NCBI GenBank assembly: GCA_047619485.1
Contig: JBLHKE010000448.1
Span: 1-6,586, forward strand
From: JBLHKE01 sp047619485
GTDB lineage: Bacteria; Verrucomicrobiota; Verrucomicrobiia; Verrucomicrobiales; DEV007
Direction: 5' to 3'
DNA: 6,586 bases
Shown here one piece after another: positions 1 through 5,843 of the stretch (position 1 is its first letter; each line of letters opens with the position of its first letter). The notes beneath the pieces were generated by a model. That model worked only from the letters and a program-made list of their open reading frames with translations, did no database searches and was not told the DNA's origin. The translations under genes and the position numbers were made by a program.

Positions 1-674
1 CGCTCGAGGGAGGGACGCACAATCCGATGGCACCGCCAATGGAGTTTTTGCAGCGCGCATTCTTGCCGCTGGTGCAGCGCATGGGCGGAGAGGCTAAACT
101 GTCTCTTGTGCGTCCGGGGTTCGCGCCGGCTGGGGGAGGCAAGGTCGAGATCTCAATCTCGGCGTGTGCTGGCTTGAAGCCGATCGAGCTTCTAGACCGT
201 GGGGCTGAAGTCTCGCGTGGCGTGGAATGCGTATCAGCGCATGTAAAGGCGTCGGTAGCGCGGCGTGAGATCGCCGAATTGCTCCACGGGCTAGGCTGGG
301 ATGAAGGCTGCGCGGAAGTCATCGACATGTCGGATTCGTCAGGCCCTGGAAACCTTCTCGTCGCAGAGATTGCCTTTGAAAACGTCGTCGAGCGAGTCAC
401 GGCGTTTGGCGCCTTTGGCAAGCGGGCGAAGCAGGTGGCGCTAGAGGTGACTAAGGGGATCAAGGACTACCTCGGCAGCGGTGCGGTGGTCGGGCGACGT
501 TTGGGCGATCAGTTACTTCTCCCGATGGCGCTGGCCGGTGGAGGTAGTTTTTTGACCATGGGCGTGTCGAACCACTTACGAACCAATGCGGCGGTGATCC
601 GGGAGTTCCTCGATGTCGAGATCGATCTAGAAGAGCGCGATAGGGGCGTCTGCCAAGTTTCGATCCGCAGTTGA
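1..674 (+). CDS. rtcA: RNA 3'-terminal phosphate cyclase, C-terminal part (5' end outside window)
   Basis: RtcA converts an RNA 3'-phosphate to a 2',3'-cyclic phosphate using ATP through a covalent enzyme-AMP intermediate, and acts in RNA repair or processing in the cytoplasm. The reading frame is already open at base 3 and reads LEGGTHNPMAPP, the conserved RtcA core motif, so the ATG at 27 is internal and the gene begins left of the window. Later landmarks are the PAGGG motif (about bases 135-149), the GRRLGDQLLLPMALAGGG stretch (about 492-545), and SNHLRTN. The histidine encoded at 573-575 aligns, from memory, with the adenylylated His309 of the E. coli enzyme. About 223 residues are visible and the C-terminus looks complete. 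It ends 4 bp before the convergent yggS stop. No RtcB ligase is visible. The family assignment is strong; the physiological RNA substrate cannot be inferred. Confidence 0.93.
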   Translation, partial: LEGGTHNPMAPPMEFLQRAFLPLVQRMGGEAKLSLVRPGFAPAGGGKVEISISACAGLKPIELLDRGAEVSRGVECVSAHVKASVARREIAELLHGLGWDEGCAEVIDMSDSSGPGNLLVAEIAFENVVERVTAFGAFGKRAKQVALEVTKGIKDYLGSGAVVGRRLGDQLLLPMALAGGGSFLTMGVSNHLRTNAAVIREFLDVEIDLEERDRGVCQVSIRS

Positions 675-678
675 GTGG

Positions 679-1368
679 CTACGTGGATTGCCTCTGGCCG
701 AAGATCGACGATCCGACCCTGACGATGGTCGAACCCTCTTCGATCGCGACCTCGTAGTCGCCGCTCATTCCCATCGAGAGTTCTGGTAAGGCAGCGTCGT
801 TCGCCTCAGCAAGTTCGGCTTGGAGCGCCGCGACTTCCCGGAAGGCTCCGCGGGAGTCCTCCGGCTTGTCGACGGCTGGCGGGATCGCCATGAGGCCGAC
901 GACGTGGATGTGTGGCAATGTCAGGAGTTCGCCGATCTCGCTGCGGAGATCGTCGGGGGAGAAGCCGTGCTTGCTCTCCTCGCTGGCGATGTTGACTTGG
1001 AGAAAAACCCGCGGGTGAAGTCCGAGATCGCCGGCGATCTGATCGACCCGTCTTGCCAGGCTGTTCGAGTCGATGCTATGGAGTGTTGGGAACAGCGGAA
1101 GGATCTTGCGCACCTTGTTTTTCTGAATGTGGCCGATGAAATGCCAATCGAGATCGGCAGGTAGCTTCGGGAGTTTTTCCTCCGCTTCCTGGATGCGGCT
1201 CTCGCCGAACAGTTTGTTTCCGCAATCGACAACCTCTTGGATGGTGTCGGAAGGCCAGCGTTTACTCACGACCAAGAGTGATGCTGAGCCTGCGGGCCTA
1301 CCCGCGCGGGCACAGGCACAGGCGATCTTCTTAGATACTTCTTCGTAGTTTTGGCGGAAGTTTGGCAT
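679..1368 (-). CDS. yggS: YggS/PLPBP-family pyridoxal phosphate homeostasis protein
   Basis: This 229-residue protein has the normal length and motifs of the YggS/PROSC family, single-domain TIM-barrel PLP-binding proteins that buffer pyridoxal 5'-phosphate and influence amino-acid and keto-acid balance; no enzyme activity is established for the family. Visible motifs are LLVVSKRWP with the PLP Schiff-base lysine at K36, HFIGHIQKNKVR at 76-87, VNIASEESKHGF at 125-136, LSMGMSGDYEVAI at 197-209 and VRVGSSIFG at 217-225, the last two forming the phosphate pocket. The ATG at 1368 gives the usual N-terminus. There is no Shine-Dalgarno sequence before it, and a candidate -10 ends only 8 nt upstream, so the mRNA may be leaderless. 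It is convergent with rtcA (4-bp gap) and divergent from the LysR gene (73-bp gap). In many bacteria yggS sits with proC, yggT or ftsZ-region genes; it does not here. Confidence 0.94.
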   Translation of the reverse strand: MPNFRQNYEEVSKKIACACARAGRPAGSASLLVVSKRWPSDTIQEVVDCGNKLFGESRIQEAEEKLPKLPADLDWHFIGHIQKNKVRKILPLFPTLHSIDSNSLARRVDQIAGDLGLHPRVFLQVNIASEESKHGFSPDDLRSEIGELLTLPHIHVVGLMAIPPAVDKPEDSRGAFREVAALQAELAEANDAALPELSMGMSGDYEVAIEEGSTIVRVGSSIFGQRQST

Positions 1369-1376
1369 GTCTGTGT

Positions 1377-1404
1377 ATTCAATCTTGACTCGCTAGTGTG
1401 TCAA
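1377..1404 (-). promoter_or_regulatory. Candidate sigma70-type promoter of yggS, leaderless geometry
   Basis: Read on the minus strand, TTGACA (1404-1399) is followed after 16 nt by TTGAAT (1382-1377), which matches 4 of 6 positions of TATAAT. Only 8 nt separate this -10 from the ATG at 1368, so a start site at the usual distance would fall on or within a few bases of the start codon. The -35 is a perfect consensus and the -10 is mediocre. The assignment is by eye. Confidence 0.4.
1385..1404. promoter_or_regulatory. Imperfect 20-bp palindrome between yggS and the LysR gene, candidate operator
   Basis: The two halves TTGACTCGCT and AGTGTGTCAA are complementary at 8 of 10 positions around a central CTAG. 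The dyad is centred 26 bp from the yggS ATG and about 47 bp from the LysR ATG, and its right arm is the candidate -35 of yggS. LysR-type regulators commonly bind dyads in the gap between their own gene and a divergent one, so this is a plausible autoregulatory site. That the neighbouring LysR protein binds here is inference. Confidence 0.4.
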
Positions 1405-1441
1405 AGTTAAGGAAGGGTTATTCACCTTTTAAATAAATTTA

Positions 1442-2320
1442 ATGCAAGTAGAAACACTAAAAGTCTATTCTGATCTTATTGATACTGCGAGTTTTTCGCT
1501 TGCGGCTAAGCGTAACGGCATCACCCAGAGCGCCGTTAGCCAGCAGATCCGTGCACTCGAGACGAAGTTCGAAGCCGTGTTGATCGAGCGCGGAAAAAAA
1601 AACTTTTCCATGACGCCGGAGGGCAAGGTGTTCCTCGATGCGTCTAAAGAGATCCTCGAACTCTACAATGGCATCCAGGATCGTTTCCACGAGTTGCAGA
1701 ACAAGGTCGCAGGCACCCTGCGTGTTGCGACAGTCTTCAGCCTCGGCCTGCACGAACTCCCGCCATTCGTGAAGGAATATCGGCGCCTCTACCCGAGTGT
1801 GGACCTCAAGATCGACTACATCCGCTCGAGCCAGGTCTACACGGAGGTGATCGAGGGCAATGCCGACTTGGGGATCGTCGCCTATCCCACCAAGCGCAAG
1901 GGGGTGACGATCGAGGAGTTCGCACAGGACAAGATGGTGGTGATCTGTCCGCCGGGTCACCCGTTGACGAAGCGCAAGACCGCGCGATTCGAGGACTTGG
2001 CGGATCAGAAATTTGTCTCGTTTGAGCCTGACCTTCCGACCCGCAAGGCGCTCGACAAGGCATTGAAAAGCGCCGGCGTCATCGTCCAGCGCGAGATGGA
2101 GTTCGACAACATCGAGACCGTCAAGCGTGCGGTGGAAATCGAAAACGGCATCTCGATCGTCCCTTCGCGCTCGGTCGAGAACGAGGTGAAAAGCGGCCGC
2201 TTGGTCTCAGTCGAGATCCGCTCCGATGACATGATGCGCCCGCTCGGCCTAGTGCAGAAGCGCACCCGCGCGACTTCGCCCGCCATGCGTGAGTTCATCG
2301 CGCTGCTCAAGAAGCGCTAG
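1442..2320 (+). CDS. LysR-family transcriptional regulator
   Basis: This 292-residue protein has the full LysR layout. The N-terminal winged helix-turn-helix lies at about residues 3-62, with recognition region FSLAAKRNGITQSAVSQQIRALE (18-40) and the wing ending MTPEGKVFL. A linker helix covers about 63-90, and a periplasmic-binding-protein-like effector domain runs from GTLRVATVFSLG (91) to the C-terminus, including EGNADLGIV (138-146) and VEIENGISIVPS (231-242). It resembles the CysB/CbbR/CysL side of the family, but the effector cannot be read from sequence. An in-frame TAA at 1430 makes the ATG at 1442 the only reasonable start. No good ribosome site precedes it; GGAAGG at 1411-1416 is too far away. 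A run of nine A residues lies in the wing codons (1594-1602). The gene is divergent from yggS and its last bases overlap the end of the convergent aminopeptidase gene. Its regulatory targets are unknown; the divergent gene is the default candidate. Confidence 0.95.
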   Translation: MQVETLKVYSDLIDTASFSLAAKRNGITQSAVSQQIRALETKFEAVLIERGKKNFSMTPEGKVFLDASKEILELYNGIQDRFHELQNKVAGTLRVATVFSLGLHELPPFVKEYRRLYPSVDLKIDYIRSSQVYTEVIEGNADLGIVAYPTKRKGVTIEEFAQDKMVVICPPGHPLTKRKTARFEDLADQKFVSFEPDLPTRKALDKALKSAGVIVQREMEFDNIETVKRAVEIENGISIVPSRSVENEVKSGRLVSVEIRSDDMMRPLGLVQKRTRATSPAMREFIALLKKR

Positions 2321-3423
2321 TAGTTCAACTCCTCCAACTCGGGTAGGACGAACTGGCCGTCTTTGCGGATCAGCTTGCCATCGAAGTGAATCTCACCGCC
2401 GCCGTAATCGGGACGCTGGATGTTGACCATGTCCCAGTGGACCTGCGAGCGGTTGGTGTTGTCGGCGACGCCTTCGTAGGCTTGGCCTGGGGTAAAGTGG
2501 AAGCTGCCGGCGATCTTCTCGTCGAACAGGATGTCGCGCATAGGCTCCATGATCTTGGGATTGAAGGCGATGGCAAACTCGCCGATGTAGCGTGCGCCCT
2601 CGTCACTATCGAGGATCTTGTTGAGCGCTTCGGTGTTGTTCGCGGTGGCCTCGACGATCTTTCCCGCCTCGAATTTTAGCCGGATGTTGTCGAAGGCGAT
2701 GCCCTGGTAGAGGGTTGGCGCGTTGTAGCTGATGACGCCCTCGACGCTGTCCTTGACCGGGGCGCTGAAGCACTCGCCATCGGGGATGTTGTGGGTGCCG
2801 CTGCAGGCGATCGCTGCGAGCCCCTCCATGCTGAACTTCAGGTCGGTGCCCTCACCAATGATGTGCACCTGGTTGGTCGCGGTCATGAGTGTTTCGAGTT
2901 TCTTCAACGATGGTTCGAGTGCGCCGTAGTCTAGCAGGCAGACGTCGAAGTAGAAATTCTCGAACGCCTCGGTGCTCATCTGTGCCTGTTGCGCCATGGA
3001 TGCGTTTGGCCAGCGCAGCACGCACCAACGAGTTTTGCCGACCCGGTGGTTCTGGACCGGGCGGAGTTTTTCCATCGCCAGCGCCATCTTGTCATCCGGG
3101 ACGTCCGACGACTCGGTGATGTTGTGCGAGCCTCGCACGGCGATGTAGCAGTCCATCTTCTTCATCTGGGCGAGGCCGAGCTCGGCCTGGATGTCGTATT
3201 GGGCCTCAGTGCCGTCCATCAGGATCTCACGGGTGATGCGGGCGTTGTTGAGGTTGACGAAGGCGGTGGCACCAGCGGCGCGCACGGCACGAATGAGGGC
3301 GATCGGCACCGCCTCGGGGACATCGAAGGCATCGATCAGGACTTTTTCGCCGGATTTGACGCTGGTGGAGTAGTTGACGAGTTGGTTGGCGAGTTGGTCG
3401 ATTCGTGGGTCGTGCATGCCCAT
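2317..3423 (-). CDS. M29-family metallo-aminopeptidase
   Basis: The 368-residue product matches the thermophilic aminopeptidase (M29; AmpT/AmpS) family, cytoplasmic dimeric enzymes that use two metal ions to remove N-terminal residues from peptides. The N-terminal part (about 1-190) has the opening HDPRIDQLANQLVNYS and SGEKVLIDA. The C-terminal metal domain shows HNIPDGECFSAP, GEFAIAFNPKI, GSFHFTPGQAYEG and SQVHWDMV. Candidate metal or catalytic residues are E217, E282, H309, Y316, H329 and D331, in the order and roughly the spacing of AmpT, although the H309-H329 interval looks shorter than I remember. Two starts are possible: the ATG at 3423, used here, or the ATG at 3417, which begins MHDPR and has AGGG at a better 6-nt spacing; the second may be the real one. 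The gene is divergent from the rfaE2-purN fusion (86-bp gap) and its TAG overlaps the LysR TAG. Exact substrate preference is unknown. Confidence 0.92.
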   Translation of the reverse strand: MGMHDPRIDQLANQLVNYSTSVKSGEKVLIDAFDVPEAVPIALIRAVRAAGATAFVNLNNARITREILMDGTEAQYDIQAELGLAQMKKMDCYIAVRGSHNITESSDVPDDKMALAMEKLRPVQNHRVGKTRWCVLRWPNASMAQQAQMSTEAFENFYFDVCLLDYGALEPSLKKLETLMTATNQVHIIGEGTDLKFSMEGLAAIACSGTHNIPDGECFSAPVKDSVEGVISYNAPTLYQGIAFDNIRLKFEAGKIVEATANNTEALNKILDSDEGARYIGEFAIAFNPKIMEPMRDILFDEKIAGSFHFTPGQAYEGVADNTNRSQVHWDMVNIQRPDYGGGEIHFDGKLIRKDGQFVLPELEELNY

Positions 3424-3509
3424 CCCTAATGCGGGAGGGGCAGGTTTTACAACTCAGAATTGAGTGAATCTCCGGTTGAGAGGAGTCGATTTGAAGGCAG
3501 GGTGCGGAG

Positions 3510-4571
3510 ATGTTCGATTCGAAACCTACCAGAGTTAGCTCAGCCGAAGAAGTGGCGGTGCTGCGTGATGCGCTAGAGGCTGAGGGCAAGCGGCTGGTGT
3601 TTACCAACGGTTGTTTTGACCTGTTGCATGTCGGGCATGTCCGCTATCTGCGCGAGGCACGGGCGCTCGGCGATGCCCTTGTGTTGGCTCTCAATTCGGA
3701 TGCATCAGTGCGCAATCTGAAGGGTCAGGGGCGGCCGCTGAACACGGCTGAAGATCGGGCTGAAGTGCTGCTCGGTTTGGAGTCAGTCGATCGTGTGGTC
3801 GTGTTTGAGGGCGATCGGGCGACCGGCGTGATCGGGGCGATCCGGCCACACATCTACGCGAAGGGGGGCGACTATACGCCCGAGTCGTTGAACGTTGAAG
3901 AGAGGGGCGCGCTCGACGCCGTCGGGGCGCAAATTGCGATCCTGTCACTGGTCGATGGGAAGTCGACGACCGCGACGCTTGCAAAAATGAAGCCAACGGA
4001 TCGCAAGCCACGGATCGCGGTTTTGGGTTCGGGTAAGGGATCGAATCTCAAAGCGATTTTGGAGGCGGAGGTGAATGGTGCGCTGGGTGCCGAGGTCGTC
4101 CTAGTCATCTCGGACGAGGCGGGCTCAGGAGTTCTTGAGCTGGCCGGCGGGCGTGGGGTGTTTGTTGATCCTGGTGATCACCCGCGACGGTTTGGGCCAG
4201 CCGCGCAGAAAGAAGTGCGCGATCGCATGCTCGCGGCGGGTGTCGATCTCGTGGTCTTGGCGGGATTCATGCGTTTGTTGAAAGAGGAGGTGTTGGAAGC
4301 TTTCGAAGGGCGAATCGTCAATATTCACCCGTCATTGCTTCCGAAATATAAGGGCGTGGAAGCATGGAAGCAGGCGCTGGAGGCTGGGGATTCGGAGGCA
4401 GGATGCTCCGTGCACTACGTCTGTGCGGAGGTGGATGCCGGTGAGATCATCGCCCAGGGGAAGGTGCCGATTTTGGACGGGGATACTGCCGAGGATTTGC
4501 ACGAGCGCATCCAGGAAGTGGAGCGGGTACTGTTCCCGGCGACGATTGCAAAGCTGTTGGCTACTCGCTAG
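3510..4571 (+). CDS. Fusion: RfaE2-type ADP-heptose adenylyltransferase plus PurN GAR formyltransferase
   Basis: One uninterrupted 353-codon frame encodes two enzymes that are normally separate. Residues 1-160 match the C-terminal half of HldE (RfaE domain II), which adenylylates D-glycero-beta-D-manno-heptose 1-phosphate for LPS core precursor synthesis. They show FTNGCFDLLHVGHVRYL with the nucleotidyltransferase HxGH at 40-43, NSDASVRNLKG (62-72), KGGDY (118-122) and DGKSTTATL. After a linker of about six residues, residues 167-353 match PurN, which formylates glycinamide ribonucleotide using 10-formyltetrahydrofolate. They show GSGKGSNLKAI (173-183), VNIHPSLLPKYKG with catalytic N271 and H273, and VDAGEII with D309. 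Both halves keep their key residues and near-normal lengths, so both may be active. A TGA at 3492 in frame makes the ATG at 3510 the first start. An internal ATG at 3987 (M160) could start a free PurN but has no ribosome site. No HldA kinase or other purine gene is in view. The 3' end overlaps the convergent lipoprotein gene by 11 bp. Confidence 0.93.
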   Translation: MFDSKPTRVSSAEEVAVLRDALEAEGKRLVFTNGCFDLLHVGHVRYLREARALGDALVLALNSDASVRNLKGQGRPLNTAEDRAEVLLGLESVDRVVVFEGDRATGVIGAIRPHIYAKGGDYTPESLNVEERGALDAVGAQIAILSLVDGKSTTATLAKMKPTDRKPRIAVLGSGKGSNLKAILEAEVNGALGAEVVLVISDEAGSGVLELAGGRGVFVDPGDHPRRFGPAAQKEVRDRMLAAGVDLVVLAGFMRLLKEEVLEAFEGRIVNIHPSLLPKYKGVEAWKQALEAGDSEAGCSVHYVCAEVDAGEIIAQGKVPILDGDTAEDLHERIQEVERVLFPATIAKLLATR

Positions 4572-5454
4572 CCGCCACCGCCTGTTTGAGTCTCTCTATG
4601 TTGGCATTCATCGTCGCGAGATAGTCCTGCTCTCCCTCCATTTCTACCGGTGAGAAGACGATGCTCTTCAACGCGTGTGTCTTTTCTAACAATGATACAA
4701 TCATCTCGCGTGGTTCGGCTTCCCAAAGGATGATCTTGGCTGGGTGATCGGCGCCAATCGCGTCTTTGGCGGGCATCGTTTCGGGGTCGAGATCCAAGCT
4801 GGTCACCTTCCATCCATAGCGCCTAGCGAGGTAATTGTAGGCGGGGTGCGAGGCGAGCAACGGAGCCTGGAGGTTGAGATCTTTGAAGGCCTGGTCGAGG
4901 GCGTCTAGGTCGGTGACTAGCGACTTGAAGTTCGCCTCGAAGTCGGCGGCATGTGCCGGCCATTTTTTCGCAAACGCCTGATGGATCGCAGCCGCTTGAA
5001 CTTTGGCATGGTTAGGATCTAGCCAGGTGTGGCCGTCGATGCCGCTGTGGGTGTGATCTTCCCCGTCTTTGCCGTGCTTGTGCGTGGTCTCACCTTCAAA
5101 CTCGATGAAGTCCTGCTCGAAGGACTTGGCGGTGTCGACGATCCGATTTTCCGGGAGGCTGGCGGTGGCGGTCCACTTTTCGAAATCGGCCCCGTTGATG
5201 ATGATGAGGTCGGCAGCTTGGTATCGTTGCAGGGCAGCGCTGTCGGGTCGCCAGAAGATCGGATCCGCTCCGGCTGGAACCGGGCACTCGACCGTCAGGT
5301 GTTCGCCGGCGATGCGTTCTGCAAAGTATTGGGTCGGGTAGAAGGTGGTGAGAACGGTCTTGCTGTCGCCCCGCGGCGCATGAGTTTGTGTGCTCGGTTT
5401 TTCGCAGGCGCTGAGAATTGCGGTGGCGATCGCGAATAAGAAAAAAGTGCGCAT
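4561..5454 (-). CDS. ZnuA/TroA-type metal ABC transporter substrate-binding lipoprotein with altered metal site
   Basis: The 297-residue product belongs to the cluster A-I (PF01297) periplasmic Zn/Mn-binding proteins. The start at 5454 gives a short lipoprotein signal, MRTFFLFAIATAILSAC, with lipobox LSAC and Cys17. The frame stays open upstream to 5742, but that stretch runs through the octamer repeat and has no signal peptide, so I reject it. Family landmarks are TTFYPTQYFAERIAGEHLTV, INGADFEKW, GHTWLDP (H142), SHPAYNYLARRYG (H203) and EGEQDYLATMNANIERL. A histidine-rich loop (HKHGKDGEDHTHSG, 125-138) is typical of zinc binders. The first usual ligand histidine (GADPH) is replaced by I66 in GADPIFW, and the usual Asp near the end is S268 in FSPVEM, leaving two of four classical ligands. 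Metal specificity is therefore uncertain, although a subfamily with this pattern may exist. No permease or ATPase gene adjoins it. The 3' end overlaps the rfaE2-purN fusion by 11 bp. Confidence 0.9.
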   Translation of the reverse strand: MRTFFLFAIATAILSACEKPSTQTHAPRGDSKTVLTTFYPTQYFAERIAGEHLTVECPVPAGADPIFWRPDSAALQRYQAADLIIINGADFEKWTATASLPENRIVDTAKSFEQDFIEFEGETTHKHGKDGEDHTHSGIDGHTWLDPNHAKVQAAAIHQAFAKKWPAHAADFEANFKSLVTDLDALDQAFKDLNLQAPLLASHPAYNYLARRYGWKVTSLDLDPETMPAKDAIGADHPAKIILWEAEPREMIVSLLEKTHALKSIVFSPVEMEGEQDYLATMNANIERLKQAVAASE

Positions 5455-5460
5455 GATGGG

Positions 5461-5489
5461 AGTAAAATAGAGGAACGGTTGGCTTTCAA
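5461..5489 (-). promoter_or_regulatory. Candidate promoter of the metal-binding lipoprotein gene, leaderless geometry
   Basis: On the minus strand TTGAAA (5489-5484) is followed after 17 nt by TTTACT (5466-5461), matching TATAAT at 4 of 6 positions. Six nt then separate the -10 from the ATG at 5454, again placing the transcript start near the start codon, and no Shine-Dalgarno sequence is present. This supports 5454 as the true start. I see no convincing Zur or MntR dyad in this gap. Confidence 0.35.
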
Positions 5490-5503
5490 GCGGCAGTTGC
5501 GCT

Positions 5504-5509
5504 AGGAGG
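5504..5509 (+). promoter_or_regulatory. Perfect Shine-Dalgarno retained before the pdeM remnant
   Basis: AGGAGG lies 11 nt upstream of the TTG at 5521, where PdeM-like sequence begins (MTIELAG). It is the strongest ribosome-binding site in the window, and it belongs to a gene that can no longer make its protein. This suggests the ancestral gene was expressed and the damage is fairly recent. Confidence 0.5.
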
Positions 5510-5611
5510 GACGCACGTCTTTGACGATCGAACTCGCCGGAGACAACGTTGTGCTCCTGCCGGAGCGGGGACTTTTCTGGGCGCGTGAGTCGGTGTTGAT
5601 GATCGCTGACT

Positions 5612-5665
5612 GGCATGTCGGCATGTCGGCATGTCGGCATGTCGGCATGTCGGCATGTCGGCATG
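5612..5665. repeat. 8-bp tandem repeat, unit GGCATGTC, 6.75 perfect copies
   Basis: Six identical octamers starting at 5612, 5620, 5628, 5636, 5644 and 5652 are followed by a six-base partial copy. The first copy coincides with the codons for His-Val-Gly of the PdeM DxH motif, so the array probably grew from coding sequence. Because 8 is not a multiple of 3, each gained or lost unit shifts the frame. On the minus strand the array is open in all relevant frames and artificially lengthens the lipoprotein reading frame. Confidence 0.97.
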
Positions 5666-5671
5666 GCTGCG

Positions 5672-5700
5672 GGCGGCGTGGCGGCGTGGCGGCGTGGCGG
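5672..5700. repeat. Second 8-bp tandem repeat, unit GGCGTGGC, about 3.6 copies
   Basis: An octamer with period 8 runs through this stretch (full GGCGTGGC copies at 5675, 5683 and 5691, plus partial units each side). The unit differs from the first array's GGCATGTC at two positions (A to G and T to G). Six bases that belong to neither array separate the two. The same period and similar sequence suggest that one array derives from the other. Confidence 0.85.
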
Positions 5701-5728
5701 ATTGTGCGCGGCGTGTTTTTGGTTTGGA

Positions 5729-5755
5729 GACCGCTGTGGCATCCTCCTAGCGGTC
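5729..5755. repeat. Inverted repeat within the pdeM remnant
   Basis: GACCGCT (5729-5735) and AGCGGTC (5749-5755) form a perfect 7-bp stem with a 13-nt loop. The downstream plus-strand bases GGTGGTTTT contain only a short T run, so terminator function is doubtful. It could equally be chance within former coding sequence. Confidence 0.4.
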
Positions 5756-5843
5756 GGTGGTTTTACTGGCGGAAAAGTAATCTCGCCAGCGAATGGGAAC
5801 CGGGTCTACGCGATTGGTGACGGTTGTGTGCTGCAGGTGCCGC

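Noticed and set aside
27..29. ATG at 27 as the start of the first gene.
   Set aside because: The frame is open to the window edge and the residues before it (GGTHNP) belong to the conserved RtcA core, so this Met is internal.
2989..3429. Plus-strand open frame of 146 codons opposite the aminopeptidase gene, and similar long antisense frames at 820-1164, 2386-2679, 5029-5439 and 6105-6356, and minus-strand 1457-1960.
   Set aside because: Each lies wholly opposite a gene with clear family motifs, has no recognisable domain, and is the usual consequence of high GC content.
3452..3465. Inverted repeat ACTCA-GAAT-TGAGT in the aminopeptidase/fusion gap as an operator.
   Set aside because: Five-bp arms in an 86-bp gap are easily found by chance and I could not tie them to a promoter or regulator.
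3987..4571. Separate purN gene starting at the internal ATG at 3987.
   Set aside because: There is no ribosome site before it, no stop between the two domains, and the upstream domain is open straight through; kept only as a possible internal start.
5612..5700. CRISPR-like array.
   Set aside because: The units are 8 bp, directly adjacent and without spacers, so this is a short tandem repeat.
5455..5742. N-terminal extension of the metal lipoprotein frame to an ATG at 5742 (393 residues).
   Set aside because: The extension runs through the octamer arrays and produces low-complexity CRHADMPT-type repeats, buries an excellent lipoprotein signal peptide internally, and lies opposite recognisable PdeM sequence on the other strand.
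5729..5764. Hairpin plus GGTGGTTTT as an intrinsic terminator.
   Set aside because: The loop is long, the T run is only four bases and offset from the stem, and it lies within former coding sequence.
5521..5820. Intact 99-residue gene starting at the TTG at 5521.
   Set aside because: After the repeat this frame shows no relation to PdeM; the real C-terminal sequence is one frame over, so it is a frameshifted remnant.
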